Source: Diplodia intermedia
Lineage: Eukaryota; Ascomycota; Dothideomycetes; Botryosphaeriales; Botryosphaeriaceae
Direction of reading: 5' to 3'
DNA length: 47,899 nt
Assembly: GCA_021495925.1 (NCBI GenBank)
Contig: JAKEKT010000148.1
Span: forward strand, 8,017-55,915
In this document: piece by piece, positions 1 through 12,100 of the stretch
Position numbering within the stretch: position 1 is the first letter of the stretch
How the letters are laid out: each line of letters begins with the position of its first letter
Program-made: the position numbers and the translations under genes
Notes under the pieces: generated by a model
Seen by the model: only the letters and a program-made list of their open reading frames with translations
Database searches by the model: none
What the model was told of the DNA's origin: nothing

Positions 1-116
1 CTAATAGCCCCCACTTAGTTGTGGATATGCCGTAAATCGAAAGAGGGCGTTATGTATCTAGCTTACCCTTGGTAACAAGGGGGATCTCCCTAAGGGGATA
101 AAGGATACTAAGTCAT
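1..116 (+). mobile_element. 3' tail of ORF-less group I intron (copy D)
   Basis: This stretch is identical, as far as I can read, to the last ~118 nt of the cox1 intron ending at 8561. It starts just after the S motif and ends in 'agtcat'. The endonuclease reading frame resumes at 117, so the intron interrupts that ORF. The 5' part lies outside the window. Confidence 0.75.
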
Positions 117-2498
117 GGAAAAAAATTGAAGCGCCGCAGCAAGGTTCCAAATTAATTTACACGTTGTAGATTTACCGTTATTGGAAAAAATTAAAACTTT
201 TTTCGGAGGAATTGGTTCAATCACTGTTAGCGGTGGTATGGCCAGACTTAGAGTATCGAAAATAAATGATATAATAAATGTAATTATACCGCATTTTGAT
301 CTATATCCACTTCAAAGTGTTAAATCAGTTGATTTTTATTTATGAAAATCTTGTGTTATGCTAATTAAAAATAAAGATCATTTAACAGTAAAAGGAATGC
401 ATCAAATAGCTTCTCTAAAATCTGCTTTAAATAAAGGTTTACCTGAAAATTTAAAAGCTGCTTTTCCCACAATTACTACGTTAGCAAGACCAGTATATAC
501 TGTATCTAGTGCAGCTCTAAACCCTTATTGGGTAAGTGGATTTATTGATGGAGATGGTTCATTTACTGTCTACTTAGAACCTAAAACTGGTTATGTGACT
601 CTTCGTTTAATAGTTGGATTAAATGATAGAGAAATTCCTTTAATTAAAAAAATATTAGAATTTTTTAAAGGTGCAGGAAGAATAAATTTAAATTATAACC
701 GAGGAGAGGTGTATTATACTATAGGTAACATTAAAGATCTTATTTGCCAAGTAATGCCTCATTTTGATACTTATGCATTAATAGGGAATAAATCTAAAAA
801 TTATTTAATTTGAAGAGAAATTTTACATATAGTTAATTCTAAAGCACATTTAACCAAAGAAGGATGGAACCAGATTAATAAGCTTAGATTCATACTTAAT
901 AAATACCCAGGGGACCTAGGGAAGGTTTCTAATAAACTACCGGATCTAGATGATTCACAACCTACTACTACTTCCGTTAGGGGAGAATTTAGATCCTTAA
1001 AAGATCCTAAAGGGTTTAGGGGCTATTCAACTAAGTCGTATTGTAATATTAGACCTTTTTCTTCGTCGGCTTTACAATCCAAATATGTAAAGAGTTCATT
1101 TTCTACTTTATGTGAAGAGTCTTCACATAAAAAAATTTTTGCATCTTATTTAGCTGGTCTAATAGATGCCTTAGGAACAATTGCTGTACATAATAAAGAT
1201 TCTAATGCTAAAAAATATCATCCAAAAATAATTGTGGTATTTAGTTCAGCTGATGAACCTTTAGCTAAAAAGTTAGCTAGTATTACTAAAGCTGGAGCTG
1301 TTTATGTTAAAAAAAATGCAGGTTGTGTTCTTTGACAAATTCAAAAAACAGAAGATGTTATAAAAATTATTAACATAATTAATGGTTATATGCGTACACC
1401 TAAAATAGAAGCATTGCACCGTGCTATAAATTGGTTTAATGAATTTTACAATTATAGTATAGATTCCTTAGGTTTAGATTTATCACCTATAGATAGCAAT
1501 GCTTGGTTAGCCGGTTTTACCGACTCTAACTCCTCTTTTATTATATCTACTCCTAATAAAAAGCATACTAGAAATTTAAATTATAAGTTATTGGTTAATT
1601 TTGTTACTCCTAATACTGAAAGAGAGTGAAGAGACCTTAAGCAAGTTTCAATTACTCTAAAGTAGCCAAACTCCGGGTAAATCCTAAAGCCGACTACTAC
1701 TCAACCCTTAATTAAAAGATTAGGGGAGTCCGATTGGTAATGCCATTGGGGATAGTGAAATCGTAGTTGGATTGATAGAAATATCGAATGGACGTTCGCG
1801 GATCTAAATCACCTCTTAACAATGTGTAAAAGAGCAACGACTAGATGGTTACTCGACTTATAACAGTGATAGGGCCTGGAAACCCTATCCCACTCGAATA
1901 CCTTCTAATATTAAGAGTATTTAAAGTCCTCCAAGCTTTAAATATGGAGAAGGCTAGTTATAAGTTGTAAGGTATAGTCTAATAGCCCGCTCACTGGATG
2001 GGCATATGAAATAAACTGAAAGGGGGCGTTATGTATTCAGCTTGTACCTAAATAGGAGGAATTCGCGCCTCCCCCTACAAGGTAAAAGAATACCAAGACA
2101 TGGAATGATATGGTTCAGTTTATTTTTCACTATTTAGTAAAATAAGCGAATACTTAAATACGAGTTTTATTTCAAAAGCTACACATTCAAATAATATAAA
2201 ATATACTTTTATAATATTTGCTTATCTTCCTCAAAGTCAGGAGAGACTTATTAAGTATTTTAGTAAATTCCCTTTATTAGGAAAAAATTCTCAAGATTAT
2301 GAACATTGATGTGAAATTTTATCTAATAAATATAATACTAAAGTAGTTGGAAAGTTTAAAGGAGTTGAAAATTTAAAGATTCAATTACAAAATAGACAAC
2401 CTACGTTAGGTATTCTATCTTGTAATTATTTACCTGATTTAAGTAATAAAAGAAATTTCTCTACGTCCTCCAACGCCTTCTTTTTTTTTTATTTATAA
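117..2498 (+). CDS. LAGLIDADG endonuclease ORF, two units, interrupted by introns (5' partial)
   Basis: Read as 117-1628 joined to 2102-2498 with TGA as Trp. The first unit has an intact motif (WVSGFIDGDGSF) near 531; its first motif lies upstream of the window or the nested intron. A second unit follows in the same frame with motifs LAGLIDALG near 1150 and LAGFTDSNS near 1507. In both the usual last acidic residue is lost (D to L, D to N), so this unit is probably not a nuclease. The 3' exon keeps a LAGLIDADG-family tail (YFSKFPLLGKNSQDYEHW) but ends inside a T-rich hairpin, which probably cut off the natural C terminus. Confidence 0.7.
1629..2101 (+). mobile_element. ORF-less group I intron inside an endonuclease ORF (copy A)
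   Basis: Group I core: P (aactccgggtaaatccta) near 1668, Q (ttcgcggatct) near 1795, R (gagcaacgactagatgg) near 1831, S (aaggtatagtct) near 1969. Removing it joins the two halves of the surrounding LAGLIDADG ORF in frame (tg + g at 1628/2102). It is nearly the same as the intron at 7045-7546 outside one variable loop. Ends are placed to within about 3 nt. Confidence 0.8.
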
Positions 2499-2702
2499 AA
2501 AAAAAAGAGGGTGTGATTTTTTTTTATAAATAAAAAAAAATTATTTTACAAGTTCCTTATTTTTTTTTTCTTTTTTTTTACTACCGGCCTATAAAATAAA
2601 TATAATAATATAAATAAAAAAAAAGAAAAAAAAATATAGCCACCTATGGTGGCTGGAACCACTCCCTTACCCCCCCCTCTTAGGGGGGGGGGAGTAGGGA
2701 AA
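2476..2702 (+). repeat. T-rich hairpins and a GC cluster between endonuclease ORFs
   Basis: Two T/A palindromes near 2480-2515 and 2517-2545 are followed by long T and A runs. A GC cluster at about 2640-2700 contains two inverted repeats (ccacctatggtgg and a C-run/G-run pair). The frame of the preceding ORF ends inside the first hairpin. No gene is seen here. Confidence 0.6.
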
Positions 2703-3707
2703 AATAAAGTCAAGTATACCTACATCTATCTGCACAGATTTAGTTGTTTGAGGAAAAAATCTTCCATCTGGAGTAGGCTGAGGTAGACATACTAAACAAG
2801 AAAGAGAAATGATTGTTATACCATCGTATCAATATTCTGTTATAGTAGGATTATTATTATCTGACGGGTGACTAGTTATAGCTAGTGCTACTACTCTTAG
2901 TCCGCGTCTAGGTTTATCTCAATCTTTAAGCCATTTCAAGTATGTTTGATTTGTCTTTAAGGCTTTATCCCATTACTGTGATAGATTCCCTGTAATTCGT
3001 GAACGTAAAAGAGGTACGAAAACACATTGATGTGTTGATGTAGTTACCAGAGCATTACCTTGCTTTTCTGAAATATATACTTTATTTTATGTTAACAAGA
3101 AAAAAGTAATACCTAATAATATTTATGAATTACTTACTCCTGTTGCTTTTGCTCTTATTTTTTTTTGTACTTTTACAAACTTGTAAAAGTACAAAAAAAA
3201 TTAGGCCCCGCCCCCCGGTTTCTTAGTTGACCCTTGTCTAGCAAGATTTTTTTTTGTACTTTTTATTTGTATAGAATAAATGATACATATAATAAAAAAG
3301 TACAAAAAAAAATTAGTCCATTATTAATGAAATTAATAATGGACCACGCTATACGTATGTATAGCTGGTTTGGCCCCCCCCCCCCCCTCTTTTCACTACC
3401 GTTCAAAGAGATAATTCAGGGGGTAGCCCAAACCACCCTCCGGGTCGGTCAACGACAGAAACATTTAATTATGGGAGATGGAGGGTTTAAAAGTAAAGGT
3501 ATTTTTCTTTGTACTGATTCTTATTCTATCCAGGATGTAGTACGGTTAATGAATGTATTAATTATACGTTATGATTTAAAATGTACTCTCCATAGATCTA
3601 ATGAAGATTACAGAATATATATTTCTAGAAAATCTGTAGGTAAAGTAGTAGAAATAGTTAAACCACATCTTATAACTAGTATGTATTATAAAGTAGGTAT
3701 AGTATAA
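2703..3707 (+). pseudogene. LAGLIDADG_2-type endonuclease split by a hairpin insertion
   Basis: The N-terminal part (to 3156) has the first motif VGLLLSDGWL followed by a 'PRLGLSQSLSHFKYVW' block, typical of single-chain fungal mitochondrial endonucleases of this family. The C-terminal part (3462-3707) has the second motif IMGDGGF and the ending typical of the family. Between 'PVAFAL' and 'HLIMGDGG' lie 305 nt of palindromic DNA that shift the frame and add stops. Without the insert the two parts join at the expected place, so it is a recently broken gene unless the insert is bypassed or spliced. No clear start codon is seen; the 5' edge abuts a GC cluster. Confidence 0.7.
3157..3461 (+). repeat. 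305-nt composite hairpin element inserted in an endonuclease
   Basis: It contains, in order: a T-rich palindrome with a gtac core (about 3157-3203), a GC run, a second longer palindrome (about 3243-3316) whose loop resembles elements near 44085, 44482 and 45400, an inverted repeat around 3320-3345, and a long C run. Both edges are set by the coding frame of the interrupted endonuclease. Confidence 0.7.
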
Positions 3708-4405
3708 TGATTTATTATTTAACTATTTTTTTGGCTAAATATAAAGATGTTCCTTTATTTGGCTCTAAAAGAATAATAAAAAAAAATAAATAATTAATAG
3801 ATGTTGAAAACAGTTATTAATAAATAAATTGAGCGTAGTCATTTTCTCACTTATTCATGAGGCGAGGGCAAAACTTTAAATCAGCTAGCTGATGATTTGT
3901 TATTAATATTTTGTTTTGGATGGAAATTTTTCTATTACATTAACTAATTTTCTGTTGTTTGACAAAGTCAAACTAAGAAAATTTTCCTTTTCCCTTTTTT
4001 TTTAATAAAAAAAGGGAAAAGGGGAAATAGAAAAAAGAAAGGGAATATTACTAGTAAAAGAGTACAAGCTTTCTTCCGTCTTGAGTTAAGACAAACTTAT
4101 CATCGGGATGTTTCCGTAGAACAAGGAGGAACTAGAGAACAAAAAGACAAAGTGTTTTATGCCTTTATGGTTATATCTCACAGCGCAGCTAGCCATGCTA
4201 AAGTTATAAGTTATTTTGAGCGTTTTCCTTTATATTCTTCTAAATATTTAGCTTACAAAGATTGATCTTATGTGGTTGAACAAGTTAGATTACGAGCTGG
4301 TAAAGTTTTAACTGAAAAATAAATCTCAGAGGTTGAAACAATTAAAGCACAATTTAATAGTAAGCGTAACTCGTTTGACTTTTCACATTTAGATAATTTA
4401 GATTA
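3708..4405 (+). pseudogene. Decayed LAGLIDADG endonuclease remnant
   Basis: From about 4060 a frame reads 'AFFRLELRQTYHRD', then 'YFERFPLYSSKYLAYKDW', then 'VETIKAQFNSKRN', the order seen in the C-terminal half of LAGLIDADG proteins. It has an in-frame TAA at about 4321. A separate fragment near 3730 (KYKDVPLFGSKRIIK) looks like another end piece. A palindrome (ccctttt...aaaaggg) at about 3985-4025 interrupts it. No intact motif is visible. Confidence 0.5.
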
Positions 4406-4685
4406 AACTCTTTGTTGTCCTATGAATTTATTCTTTCTTTTATTGTATTCATATAAAAGAAATTGCCGTGAGTAGTAGCAATATTACTCTTATTACATAA
4501 CTATATGCGGGAAACTCCTAAAGTCTTTTTATAAGTGTTGTGAAAACTTTTGTAGGTATATATCTAATTGTCTTGAAGCGTACACAACCTTAAATAGTAA
4601 AAAGAATATTTTTATATGAAGATAAAATATATAAAAAAAATGGACAATCCGCAGGAAACGAAAAAAAATTTTTTTCCTACCATTC

Positions 4686-5879
4686 GTGGAAGGCATTAGT
4701 TTTTATAGGATCCTCAGAGACTATACGTTATGCTCCTTTATTGAGGATGAAGATATAGTCCAAATATATCCTAACGGTTATAACAAATTGAATTTCTTAT
4801 TACCATTATTAGAATTTTCAAATTTTTCTAGTCGTACTCGGCTGCAAAGCAGTCGTAATAAGAAAGGTAGATTTGCTTATAATCCTGTAATCGTTAGTGG
4901 TGGTAGATATTCGAACCACCCTAGATTGTTTTTGAATAAAAGGTTATATTCTACTATTACATATAAAGTTTCAAATAATAAAGTTAAAATTGATCCTTGG
5001 TTCTTGACAGGATTTATTGACGCGGAAGGTACATTTATTGTACCTTTACGTCCAAAAAACGATATTAAGTGTGGCTGAGAAGTTGTATCTGAGTTTAAAT
5101 TAGGTTTACATTTCAAAGATTTACCCCTTTTAGAAGCAATAAAAGCTTATTTAGGGGGTATAGGAAATATTAGCGTAAACAAAGCAAAAGATGTAGCGAC
5201 TTTTAGAATTGCTACTCTAAAAGACTTAGCTGTTATAATAGATCACTTAAATCGTTATCCTTTAATCACACAAAAGCGTGCTGATTTCGAACTGTTTAAA
5301 AGAGTAGTTGACATTAAACTATCAGGACGTCACACTTCCTTAGATGGTATAACTGAAATAGTAAACATAAGGGCTTCTCTTAATAAAGGGTTAACCGAAC
5401 GTTTACTTCTTGCTTTCCCCCAAGCAACTCCAGTTATCAGACCTGCTGTAAGTGAAGTAGATGTAAAATATCTAAATCCTTCATGAGTAGTAGGGTTTGT
5501 ATCCGGGGAAGGTAATTTCTTAATAGGAATTTCTAAATCGTCTGCAAGTAAAAGTGGATACCATTGTTATTTAAGATTTAAGGTATCTCAGGATTGCAGA
5601 GATGAATTCTTATTAAGAAGTTTTATAGCATTTTTCGGTTGTGGTAGTTGTGCTAGATTTGACAATATTGTTGAATTCATATGTGTAAATACTAAGGATA
5701 TTAATAATATCATAGTGCCTTTTTTCAAAAAATATCCTATATTAGGTGTGAAAGCTTTAGATTTTAATGATTGATGCAAAGGTGCAGAAATTCTAAAAAA
5801 TAAAGCTCATCTTACACCTGAAGGTTTAGCTCAATTAAAGGCTTTAAAATCTGGGATGAACAAAAATAGGGTGGGATAG
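4686..5879 (+). CDS. LAGLIDADG homing endonuclease, 397 aa
   Basis: A double-motif endonuclease with TGA as Trp: first motif WFLTGFIDAEGTF near residue 104, second WVVGFVSGEGNF near residue 267. Both keep the catalytic acidic residue. The end 'KNKAHLTPEGLAQLKALKSGMNKNR' is the usual family C terminus, so the ORF is full length. The ATG at 4686 overlaps the R region of the group I core (4708-4727), so the true start may be later, before residue 80. It probably makes the homing cut for its intron. Confidence 0.85.
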
Positions 5880-6107
5880 ATAAGTTGTGGTTGTTAGCCC
5901 CTACATATATGATGATATGGGCTTTATCTCAACTATCTACTACTTTCCCTGATTTTATCTTACTCCGGATTTAGGGGTAAACCCCCTTATATTCGGGGTA
6001 TAGATATATTACTAACGATCAGGATGTACATCACTAATGTGATTTATGCAAAGTGAATACCTGTAAAGTACGTTGGGTAAAAGAAGATAAATTTAATTTA
6101 TAAAACG

Positions 6108-6148
6108 AATTTCTTATTACCTCTTCTTGTAGGAGGTCCAGATATGGC
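6108..6148 (+). CDS. cox1: cox1 exon (NFLLPLLVGGPDMA)
   Basis: Forty-one nt encode the conserved segment after GGFG in COX1. The preceding base is an intron-end G. The last two bases (gc) complete a GCA codon with 7799. Confidence 0.88.
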
Positions 6149-9100
6149 AAACAAAAGGACCTTGTTAATAAAACTAAAAAAATAAAGTTTGGTTAACTAA
6201 ACAGGGGAATGCCGTTAGAAAGTGTAAATTTTCTAATTATGACTTCGCTATATGCATGGAATGCCTCGAATCCACGGCAGTCTCAGTGGTTAACAGGTAT
6301 GTGTACTACTAATAAGGATTTTATAAATTTAATAAAAATCTAAAGTTTATATTTTTACTGATCCACCTTAGTAGTAAAAATCACATATTCATGGGGAGTA
6401 TATGCAGAAAACTAAAGTAATTTATCTTGTATAAATTACTAGTAGGATTCTCAGAGACTACACGCGAAGCCCCAAATTTATATAATAAGGGTGAATACAT
6501 AGTCCGTACTGGTATGAAAGTACTAGGTAATGTATACTTTATTGCTCGCAATAAAGAGTATACATATACTTGTGATTAAACCCCTTTAATGTGATAAAGG
6601 GGATCGTTAACTGTATACTCTTTATTGTAAGACATTTTTACTCAATATACTATTTGTTGTTAGTAACTTTCTGTATATTTAATATGCTATGGGGTTGTTT
6701 TTCTTTAGACTTTTTTATTCATTTACATAGTGTTAGTTTAGACATATGACCTGAAGACGGATTATCTATACTAAATATGAATTCCGGGGATAATCCAGGA
6801 GGCGGTTTTCCAGGATGAAATCCTCTCCCTGGTGGGGAACCTGGTTCAGGTGGAGGTCTTCCACCTGGTGGACCAGGTGGAAGTGGTGGTCCTTACCCTG
6901 GTGGATCTAATACAGAGAGTTTATCTCAAACTTCAGGAGACCAAAATATATCATCTCCTCCGTACGATCCCTCAGGTAGTGTACCTCCTAAAACTAATTA
7001 TGAGCTATATCGTCTTATCGAGTATAAGTTTACACATCAGAGTGAAGAGACCTTAAGCAAGTTTCAATTACTCTAAAGTAGCCAAACTCCGGGTAAATCC
7101 TAAAGAATAAGATACCAAGTAGTAACCTAAAAGGGTAAGCTCACGGCCAGAAGTAATTACTCTGGGTATGGTAAAAAGTCTTATTATAAAGGGCCGAACT
7201 TCCGAAAACATACTCGCTATATTATAGATAGCCGGTTCGCAGAGGCCTCGGTCGAAAGACAACAATGGACGTTCGCGGATCTAAATCACCTCTTAACAAT
7301 GTGTAAAAGAGCAACGACTAGATGGTTACTCGACTTATAACAGTGATAGGGCCTGGAAATCCTATCCCACTCGAATACCTTCTTAAGAGTATTTAAAGTT
7401 CTCCAAGCTTTAAATATGGTGAAGGCTAGTTATAAGTTGTAAGGTATAGTCTAATAGCCAATGAAAAGCGGCGTTATGTATTCAGCTTGTACCTAAATAG
7501 GAGGAATTCGCGCCTCCCCCTACAAGGTAAAAGAATACCAAGACATGTGATTTATCGGGTGTAAACGATGCTTCTGTAAGCCGACTTTTTGGTAAAAACT
7601 CTATGGTAAATAATATTGCTAAACAAATGTTATATGCGCATATATTTGATCATAGTGAAGATTTCCCTACTGCATTCAATCAACTAGATCCCCTTAGACC
7701 TACAGCGAAATGGGGAAGAGTTAGACTTAGTCTTACTTCCCCAATAGTTAAAGCTCTTATAGATAATTAGTAATACAAATAAAAGTATACATTTAACGAT
7801 TCCCAAGACTAAACAATATCTCATTCTGATTATTACCACCTAGTTTAATATTATTCTTATTTGCTAGTGGAATAGAAAATGGAGCGGAGAAGGCCCCTTA
7901 AGCAAGGGTCAATTCCGTGTGAAAATCAAACTCCGGGTAACTCCTAAAGCCATGGGTACTAAAGTCAGTTAGGTAACTAACCGACCTCCAAGGGTAATTC
8001 CAAGGGTACAGTAATAAGTCTATGGATGATCGAAAGAGAAATGGACCTTCGCGGATCTAAATTCCTTCGGGATAAAAGAGCAACGAGTAGATGGTTTTCG
8101 GTCCATAATGCGGTATTAACATAGTGGTGCGCAGAAACGCTTCCTACAAGAGGGATTAATCTCGAGAACTAAGAGAGGGTTTACTAATCCCAAGGATATG
8201 ACGATGACCTCAACCTAATTTGAATACGAGACCGAGAGAGGGCCTGTGAAGTAAAGCAGCTAAGGAGTGAATCTTAAGCTCACCCGTTCATCTGTAGAGT
8301 TTTAAGTATAAGATTATGGAGTCCTGCCTTGCCTAGAGGTCTACTACCTAGTTCAGGGGAATAAACTATCATATGACCGTGTTAATACAAGAGAAACAAA
8401 GCCTGCAAACGAATCAGGACTACATTATGGAACCTAAGGTGTACTCTAATAGCCCCCACTTAGTTGTGGATATGCCGTAAATCGAAAGAGGGCGTTATGT
8501 ATCTAGCTTACCCTTGGTAACAAGGGGGATCTCCCTAAGGGGATAAAGGATACTAAGTCATGGTACAGGTTGAACTCTTTTAAAAGGTAAGGAGTTGCTT
8601 TGAGGTAACTCAAAGGCAATAAAACTCTACTCGATGCATAAAACTCTTGAGGCTTTTTTAGCCGGAATTATTTACTACTCGTTAATGTTTAAATTAGCAG
8701 TTAAAATGTTGATAACCTTCTTATTTTTATCATTTAAAATGGGATCAAGACAATATGCCTGGGATCTAACATTAAAAATGTTTAGTACCCATCAGAGACT
8801 AAATGTAGAGTATCCAAATAATAAAATATATGACCATTCAAGGTCAATTAATAAATCTAAATATTATGAAAACGTAGATAATTTTAATCAATGATTAGTT
8901 GGTGTTACAGACGGGGACGGTAGTTTTACTATCTCTAGATTGTCGGAAGGTAAATGAACTCTTTTCTTTAAAATAACTCAAAGTACTTATAATTTAAGAA
9001 TGTTGTATTTTATAAAAAAACAATTAGGTGCTGGTTCAGTAAACACAACTGCAAATAATCAAAAAGCAGATTTTAGAATAAGAGATAGAAAAACTATTGG

Positions 9101-12100
9101 TTCTATAATTATTCCTATTTTTGAAAAATATCCTTTGTTAACTAGTAAATATCACTCATATGAAAAATTCAAAAAAGCTTATTATATTTTAGAGAATACT
9201 AATTTATCCACTAAAGAAAAAGATAATTTATTATTAGAATTGCAAAGTCAACAAATGCCAAATAATTATATCTCCCCGGCTTGAAAAATAGTAAATTTTT
9301 CAATTAATAATACTAATGAGGCTAAATTAGTTATGAGTAAATTTTGACTTATCGGTTTCACAGAAGCAGAAGGTAGCTTCTATCTTGTAAGTAAAGATTC
9401 TACTAGAATTGTACATGCTTTTGAAATAACTCAAAAATTGGACATTATTGTATTAAAAGCTATATCTCTTATTTTAGGGATAAGTTTAGCTAATAAAAAA
9501 ACACATAATTCTGTAGTAACTACAAATTCTCGTGCTATTTCCAATATAATAGATTATTATACAAATACATTTAAAGGGATGAAAGCTGTGGAATTTAGAA
9601 TATGAGCAAGATCTTATGTAAAACATAAAGGAAATTTTGATAAGTTACAAAAAATAAGAATAATTATTAGAAATCTTAGATCTATTAGATTAGATAAAGA
9701 TTTTCATAATATAAATAAAGATTAATAAATATTATTTGGATAAAGGCATAGTCCAATCCATCATGAGAATGATGGACATAACGATAGTATTTCTATTAAA
9801 TTGAATGATTATTAAGCTAATAGCTAATAAAATTTATAAAGACTTAATTAGAAATATGAGGTTATAAATATAATTGTTACCCACCATTAAGTGGAATCCA
9901 AAGTCACAGTGGTCCAAGTGTAGATTTAGCTATATTTGGTTTACACTTATCTGGTATTAGTTCTCTTTTAGGGGCTATGAACTTCGGTTTCTCTGTATTT
10001 GTTTTTAGATATTTAAAAAATTCAAGAAGCTTTCAATTAATTAATAAATGTTATTTTAGTACTAATAAATCTAAGTTTCAAAACAATTCTGGAAATGGTA
10101 ACAATTCTGGAAATGATAACAACTCTAAAAAAAATGGTTCTCCTGAAAGGAATAACAAGCCTAAATTGGACCCTTATTTTGTTACTGGTTTTTCGGATGC
10201 GGAAGGTAGCTTTGTTGTTCAAATAGCTAAAAATTCATCTTACAATTGTGGTTATATAGTTAAACCTGCATTCCAAATAAGTTTACATGAAAAGGATAAG
10301 GAGATACTCTTAAGTATTAAAGATTCATTAGGAGGAATTGGTAAAGTGTACAACAGAGGAAAGAATGCTTGTATTTATATGGTATATAACTATAAAGAAT
10401 TAACAAATTTAATTGAACATTTTGACCAATATCCTTTATTATCTTGCAAGCGTGCTGATTTTGAGTTATTCAAAATAGTAGTAGAAATGATTAGTCGTAA
10501 AGAACATCTTTCTTTAGGTGGTATAAAGAAAATTGTTTCTATTAAAGCTTCAATTAATAAAGGGTTACCTAGTGATTTAAAAGATTCATTTCCAGACATT
10601 ATACCGGCTCCAAAGCCAAATGTAGAATTTTCAGTTAACAACTTAAATCCTTATTGGATATCTGGTTTTACAAACGGGGAAGGTAGTTTTAATGTTATCG
10701 TCACTAAATCTAAGACAAAGACAGGATACGCTGTCCGTCTAGTGTTTGTGTTAATCCAACATTCTCGTGATGAGGCTCTGATGAAAGGGTTGGCTCAATA
10801 TTTCAATAGTGGGTTTATTCATTTAATAGATACTACATCTGTTTTACAGTTTAGAATTAATAAATATGCTGATATTTATGATAAAATTATTCCTTTCTAT
10901 AAAAAGTATCCTCTGGAAGGAAGTAAAGCATTAGATTTTGCTGATTTTTGCAAAGCAGCTGAATTAATGCAAAATAAAGTCCATTTAACTCCAGAAGGGT
11001 TAGAGGCAATCCGTAGTATAAAATCTCAAATGAATAGGTCCAGATTATTTCAATTATCAGAAGAAAATCCGAGTAAACTTTAATAAATTGGTTTTAGTTA
11101 ATAATTCAGCTTTAGTATATAAATATTTATTTATGTATAATAGAGATCAATCCATATTATATTATTATACAAGAAATGAGAGATATTTTATAAACTATCT
11201 TAATATACATGTTTCTACATTTGAAAAACACATAAATAAAGGAACATATTACTTAGGAAAGTATTTATTTACTAGAGAGTTTGAACCCTCGGCAATTATT
11301 AAAGAAATGTCTATTTCTGAAGTAGCCTTAATGTTGGACAAAGATAAAAAAAAACTATTTAAATAAGAATATGGTTATATGGGTGATATTAGTAATTATT
11401 TATTTAATATCATAAGAGTTTACTATATTTATTTACAGAAGCAATCTCAAATACATTCACTCTTACAGTTTTAAAAATCCTCGATTTTTTTTTAGTGATT
11501 ATACTTTATCACGATTGAAGTAAATAAAATTAGTACTAGTGTAGCAAGAGTATTGCGAGGGTAAGTGGAGGGTAATATAATCATATTTTTAGATTCCTCT
11601 CCCCTGTTGTTGAAAAGAGATATTAGGTAGAACAGGCCCTAATAAACATAGCCATGTTATAGCTATTGAGCAAATTAATAGCGGTAAAACTGTGACTGCT
11701 AAAAAAATTAATGAAATTTTAGCTTATTGTAATATTACAATTACAGATCAAGAATTAAAATCTTTAATTAATACTCCAAGTTTTACTTTAACTAATTTAA
11801 ATAAAAAAAGTATAACTAAGGAAATTCTTAAAGATAAACTTGGTTTACCTAATAGTAAACAAAGAGTACCTGGTATATATATCTTTACACATCTAAGTAC
11901 AGGTAGAAAATACGTAGGTTCATCTTCACAGTTAGCTTTTAGATTAAATGGTTATATTAATATTTATCATAGAGAAAGTGGTCTATTAATCCCTCTTTTA
12001 AAAAAAGAAGGGTTAAAAAATTTTTCTTTACAAGTATTTCCTTTTTATGATAATTACATAAAAGGTTCAGAAATTGTATTAGAACAATATTATTTATTAG

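Larger units (their letters stand above)
1..6107 (+). mobile_element. cox1 group I intron stack, 5' end outside window
   Basis: Everything before the exon at 6108 is intronic; I could not place any cox1 exon in it. It holds an endonuclease ORF with a nested intron, a broken second endonuclease, a third remnant and a fourth intact endonuclease. One group I core is clear: P near 4501-4517, Q near 4645-4659, R (tcagagactatacg type) near 4708-4727, S (aagatatagtcc) near 4749-4761. The last base is G at 6107, as expected for a group I intron. It is either one very large intron or nested introns without exon between them. Confidence 0.7.
6149..7798 (+). mobile_element. cox1 group I intron carrying an unknown ORF
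   Basis: Core motifs: P-like block near 6249, R (attctcagagactacacg) near 6446-6464, S (aatacatagtcc) near 6493-6505. No endonuclease is present. After S comes an unknown Gly/Pro-rich ORF that is itself split by a group I intron. The exon before it ends in C rather than U, so the 5' site is placed by the reading frame. Confidence 0.75.

Noticed and set aside
4877..5116. Minus-strand ORFs here and at 5588, 7068, 10037, 10390, 12471, 13753, 14353, 20216, 25076, 27849, 30590, 33044, 37745 and 41830
   Set aside because: All are antisense to well-supported + strand exons or endonuclease ORFs, or lie in AT-rich spacer, and none shows a recognisable motif.
6832..7056. 74-aa ORF rich in Val and Leu
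   Set aside because: Out-of-frame reading of the Gly/Pro-rich repeat; the other frame continues across the nested intron and is open much further.
7799..9983. Nuclear copy of mitochondrial DNA (numt)
   Set aside because: cox exons are intact in one frame with correct intron boundaries over 35 kb, which argues for functional mitochondrial DNA.
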